DNA of 9,274 bases from Alphaproteobacteria bacterium (GTDB lineage Bacteria; Pseudomonadota; Alphaproteobacteria; RS24), in assembly GCA_022428185.1 (NCBI GenBank), contig JAKMCZ010000101.1, positions 1 through 9,274 on the forward strand, written 5' to 3'. A program made the position numbers and the translations under genes. This document shows positions 6,568 to 9,274 of this stretch, one piece after another. The notes under the pieces are model-generated. The model was not told the DNA's origin and searched no databases. It saw nothing but the letters and a program-made list of their open reading frames with translations. Position 1 is the stretch's first letter. The number at the start of each line of letters is the position of its first letter.

Positions 6568-6611
6568 TTGAAACGTGCTTAAGGTTATTTTGACCGTGAG
6601 TATAGGAGTAC

Positions 6612-6629
6612 GATGTGTCAAAGCACATC
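6612..6629 (+). repeat. Inverted repeat spanning the photolyase start codon
   Basis: GATGTG and CACATC are perfect 6-bp inverted arms around TCAAAG. The left arm contains the GTG start codon (6615-6617). In RNA it could form a stem that masks the start; in DNA it could be a binding site for a dimeric regulator. Either role is inference, and a 6-bp repeat can occur by chance. Confidence 0.3.
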
Positions 6630-8018
6630 ATTGTGTGGTTCCGTCAGGATTTACGCTTAAACGATAATCCGGCGCTGGAAAGCGCCTTGAGTGGCGATGC
6701 CACTATTATTCCCGTTTTCATTGATGATGAGGATTGCGGCCGCCAAGCCGGTGCCATGGGGCAATGGTGGCGCGATATTTCTCTTGCCCGCCTGCACGAG
6801 GCACTGGTCGCACGCGGCAGCAAGCTGATTTATCGCCGAGGCAAAACCGAAGATGTCTTGCCTGCGTTGATTGAAGAAGTCGGTGCTTCGGGCGTCTATT
6901 GGAATCGACAATATGAAGCCGATATCGTGACCCGCGATACCGCCCTCAAAGCGCGCCTGAAAAATAGGGGGCTAGACGCTGAGAGCTTTAATGGCAGTCT
7001 GCTGTTTGAGCCGTGGGAAGTGACATCGAAATCAACCGGCGGGCCGTTTAAGGTATTCACGCCGTTTTGGCGCGCCTGTCGGGTGCTTGGTATAAAGCGC
7101 GCTTTATCTGATGCGCCGCCGCGCATTGCTGCGCCTGAAAGCTGGCCGCATAGCGACCCACTGCCGCAAGCCACTGCCCTGCCCCATATGGACCGCATGG
7201 ACGATTGGCAACCGGGTGAAGACGGCGCACTTGCCGCATTGGATTTATTTTTGACACAAAACATATCGGGCTATGCCGAGCGCCGAAACATGCCCGCCGA
7301 ACCGGCCACCTCGCGCCTCAGCCCGCATTTGCGATGGGGTGAAATCAGTCCGGCGCGCATTGTGGCCGAAACCCAAGCGGCTGACATTCAAACCTATGAT
7401 GGCGACAAGTTTTTGTCAGAACTGGGCTGGCGCGAGTTTTCCTATCAATTGCTCTACCACAATCCCGATTTGCCTGAGACGTGCTTGCAGGAAAAGTTTG
7501 AAGCTTTCCCGTGGCGCAATAATGAAGATGAGCTCGAGGCTTGGAAACGCGGTGAAACCGGATATCCGATTGTTGATGCGGGCATGCGCGAATTACGCCG
7601 CACCGGCTATATGCACAATCGCGTGCGCATGGTCGCGGCGTCATTTCTTATCAAACATTTGCTGATTGACTGGCGCGAAGGCGAAAAATGGTTTTGGCAA
7701 TGTCTGGTCGATGCCGACCCGGCTAATAATAGCGCAAGCTGGCAATGGGTAGCGGGCTGCGGTGCCGATGCTGCGCCCTATTTCCGCATTTTCAATCCGA
7801 TTTTGCAGGGCCCGAAATTCGACGCTGACGGCATTTACACCAAAACCTATGTGCCTGAATTATCCGCCCTGTCAGGAAAAACGCTTTATGCCCCATGGAC
7901 GGCAAAATCAGACTTGCTGGAGAGCGAACAAATATCGCTAGGCGACACTTACCCGAACCCGATTGTTAATCATGAAGCGGCCCGCGCGCGCGCCTTGGAG
8001 AGCTTCAAGTCCCTTTAG
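6615..8018 (+). CDS. phrB: Deoxyribodipyrimidine photolyase, class I CPD type
   Basis: This 467-residue FAD enzyme uses blue light to split cyclobutane pyrimidine dimers in DNA. The N-terminal antenna domain starts HIIVWFRQDLRLNDNPAL (4-21). The C-terminal FAD domain carries GWREFSYQLLYHNP (271-284), GYPIVDAGMRELRRTGYMHNR (316-336) and DAAPYFRIFNP (385-395). Against the E. coli enzyme, with a constant offset of six residues, the electron-transfer triad W306/W359/W382 is intact as W300, W353 and W376. The flavin-facing N378 is N372, and the substrate-side W384 is W378. The start is GTG: a TAG lies in frame at 6603-6605, GGAG lies 6 nt upstream, and no earlier in-frame start exists. An overlapping ATG at 6613 opens a different 15-codon frame. 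The downstream oxidoreductase begins 18 nt after the stop, so the two are probably one operon. The antenna cofactor (folate or deazaflavin) cannot be told by eye. Confidence 0.96.
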   Translation: MSKHIIVWFRQDLRLNDNPALESALSGDATIIPVFIDDEDCGRQAGAMGQWWRDISLARLHEALVARGSKLIYRRGKTEDVLPALIEEVGASGVYWNRQYEADIVTRDTALKARLKNRGLDAESFNGSLLFEPWEVTSKSTGGPFKVFTPFWRACRVLGIKRALSDAPPRIAAPESWPHSDPLPQATALPHMDRMDDWQPGEDGALAALDLFLTQNISGYAERRNMPAEPATSRLSPHLRWGEISPARIVAETQAADIQTYDGDKFLSELGWREFSYQLLYHNPDLPETCLQEKFEAFPWRNNEDELEAWKRGETGYPIVDAGMRELRRTGYMHNRVRMVAASFLIKHLLIDWREGEKWFWQCLVDADPANNSASWQWVAGCGADAAPYFRIFNPILQGPKFDADGIYTKTYVPELSALSGKTLYAPWTAKSDLLESEQISLGDTYPNPIVNHEAARARALESFKSL

Positions 8019-8036
8019 TTGCGTTAGGAGCATGGA

Positions 8037-9274
8037 ATGAAAATAGCGATTATCGGCAGCGGCATATCCGGCAATGTCGCGGCGCATATATTGTCCAAAT
8101 CGCATAGCGTCACCGTTTATGAAAAACGTGACCGCGCCGGAGGCCATAGCGCGACAAAAGACATTGACTATGACGGCAAGGGCGACCGGCTGAGCGTCGA
8201 TACCGGCTTCATCGTTTACAATGAGTTGAATTACCCCGGGTTAATCGGCCTGTTCAAGGAATTGAAAGTCGACACTGAAGCCAGCGATATGAGCTTCGGC
8301 TTTTCAGCCAATGGCGGCGCGTTTGAATGGTCCGGTCAGTCTATCGCCGCCGTATTCGCGCAAAAGCGAAATTGGGTCAACCCACGCTTTTGGTTGATGC
8401 TGCGCGACATATTCAAATTCAATAAGCTCGCCGCACAACACCATGAAGCCGATGACCTCGGCGATGAAAGCTTGGGCGACTGGCTGGCGCGCTACCGCCT
8501 TAGCGGCATTTTCATCAATCGTTACTTGCTGCCTATGGGCGCGGCTATTTGGTCAACGCCGGCTGATGAAATTCTCAATTTTCCAGCCGCCAGTTTTTTA
8601 CAATTCTTTTACAATCACCGACTGATAAACAAAGACCGCCCGCAATGGCGAACAGTGACCGGCGGCAGTCGTCAATATGTCGAGAAAATAACGGCGGGAT
8701 TTAAAAACTGCCTGCGTTTATCCGCAGAGGTAACCACCGTAAAACGCCACGCTGATGGGGTTGATGTTACCGCCAATGGCGAGACCGAAACATACGACCA
8801 CGTCATCATGGCGGCGCATAGCAACCAAAGCCTTGCCATGCTGACCGATGCCAGCCAGCAAGAGCAAGACATTCTCGGCGCTGTCCGCTATTTGCCCAAT
8901 GATGTTTATCTGCACCGCGACACCGCTTTGATGCCGAAGCGGCAATCGGTTTGGTCGTCATGGAATTATGTCAGCCAAGACATTAATGGCCGCGATGCGG
9001 TGATGTCGGTTAGCTATTGGATGAACCGTCTGCAAAATATTGATAATGCCAAACCGGTTTTTGTCACACTCAATCCGGCCGCACCGCCAGCGGCAGAAAA
9101 AACCTTCGGGCATTATTCATACGACCATCCGCAATTTGATGCCGCCGCCATCAACGCGCAAAAACGCTTACCCGACATTCAAGGGGTCAATCGAACATGG
9201 TTTTGCGGCGCATGGTGCAGCTTTGGTTTTCACGAAGACGGCCTACAATCTGCGTTGACGGTGTGTAAAAAAAT
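8037..9274 (+). CDS. FAD-dependent oxidoreductase (COG2907-type, amine-oxidase fold), 3' end beyond the window
   Basis: 412 residues are visible and the frame is still open at the edge; the family is usually somewhat over 420. The N-terminus is a classic FAD-binding Rossmann fold: MKIAIIGSGISG with GxGxxG at 7-12, an acidic strand end (YEK, E29), then RAGGHS (33-38) and DTGFIVYN (55-62). Near the end, WFCGAWCSFGFHEDGLQSA (388-406) is the second FAD motif of this family. The start at 8037 has AGGAG 6 nt upstream. Members often sit beside photolyase, DUF1365 and cyclopropane-fatty-acid-synthase-like genes. From memory, and to be checked, they include the Rhodobacter flavoprotein that desaturates methylated fatty acids on the way to furan fatty acids. 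A role in oxidative modification of membrane lipids under light stress is therefore a reasonable inference. Similarity to phytoene desaturases is general to the fold; no carotenoid gene is in view. Confidence 0.88.
   Translation, partial: MKIAIIGSGISGNVAAHILSKSHSVTVYEKRDRAGGHSATKDIDYDGKGDRLSVDTGFIVYNELNYPGLIGLFKELKVDTEASDMSFGFSANGGAFEWSGQSIAAVFAQKRNWVNPRFWLMLRDIFKFNKLAAQHHEADDLGDESLGDWLARYRLSGIFINRYLLPMGAAIWSTPADEILNFPAASFLQFFYNHRLINKDRPQWRTVTGGSRQYVEKITAGFKNCLRLSAEVTTVKRHADGVDVTANGETETYDHVIMAAHSNQSLAMLTDASQQEQDILGAVRYLPNDVYLHRDTALMPKRQSVWSSWNYVSQDINGRDAVMSVSYWMNRLQNIDNAKPVFVTLNPAAPPAAEKTFGHYSYDHPQFDAAAINAQKRLPDIQGVNRTWFCGAWCSFGFHEDGLQSALTVCKK

Noticed and set aside
6489..6614. RpoE/ChrR-type or EcfG-type (GGAAC...GTT) promoter before the photolyase
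   Set aside because: Looked for by eye because of the gene pair; no TGATCC-like or GGAAC-like box with matching downstream element was found.

Overview
The window looks like ordinary chromosomal DNA from an alphaproteobacterium. The main reason is the minus-strand gene order: a PCMT-type methyltransferase, a TolC-type outer-membrane channel, a PopZ-family (DUF2497) cell-pole protein and valyl-tRNA synthetase. PopZ is, as far as is known, restricted to Alphaproteobacteria. Base composition is moderate (roughly half G+C by eye) and looks even across the window. I see no insertion sequence, phage gene, CRISPR array or compositional island. The genus cannot be fixed from the sequence. The photolyase pair at the right end would suit a sunlit, possibly marine habitat, but that is inference.

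Left half (1-4802, all minus strand): a four-gene run read right to left. It starts with a diverged protein-isoaspartate methyltransferase-like protein (4119-4802). Next come a TolC-family efflux/secretion channel with a signal peptide (2744-4075), a compact PopZ-like polar organiser (2323-2691) and valS (1-2272, C-terminal part outside the window). Gaps are about 43, 52 and 50 nt, so one transcript is likely. A good sigma70-like promoter lies just upstream of the first gene (TTGTCA, 17 bp, TATATA). Small inverted repeats sit in the tolC-popZ and popZ-valS gaps.

Centre (4803-5261): a short divergent promoter region, then tRNA-Cys(GCA) and tRNA-Asn(GTT) on the plus strand. Both encode their CCA ends, and each has a plausible promoter of its own.

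Right half (5262-9274, plus strand): an acyl-CoA dehydrogenase of the ACAD10/11-like type, then a tightly coupled pair. The pair is a class I CPD photolyase with a GTG start and, 18 nt later, an FAD-dependent oxidoreductase of the COG2907 type that runs off the right edge. Photolyase plus COG2907 recalls the singlet-oxygen/photo-oxidative stress genes of Rhodobacter and relatives, where a related flavoprotein takes part in membrane fatty-acid modification. A DUF1365 protein and a cyclopropane-fatty-acid-synthase-like methyltransferase would be expected just beyond the window.

I found no clearly new system. The points most worth a second look are the linker-poor PopZ, the loss of the catalytic Ser motif in the PCMT-like protein, the photolyase-oxidoreductase pair, and the inverted repeats over the valS and photolyase translation starts.
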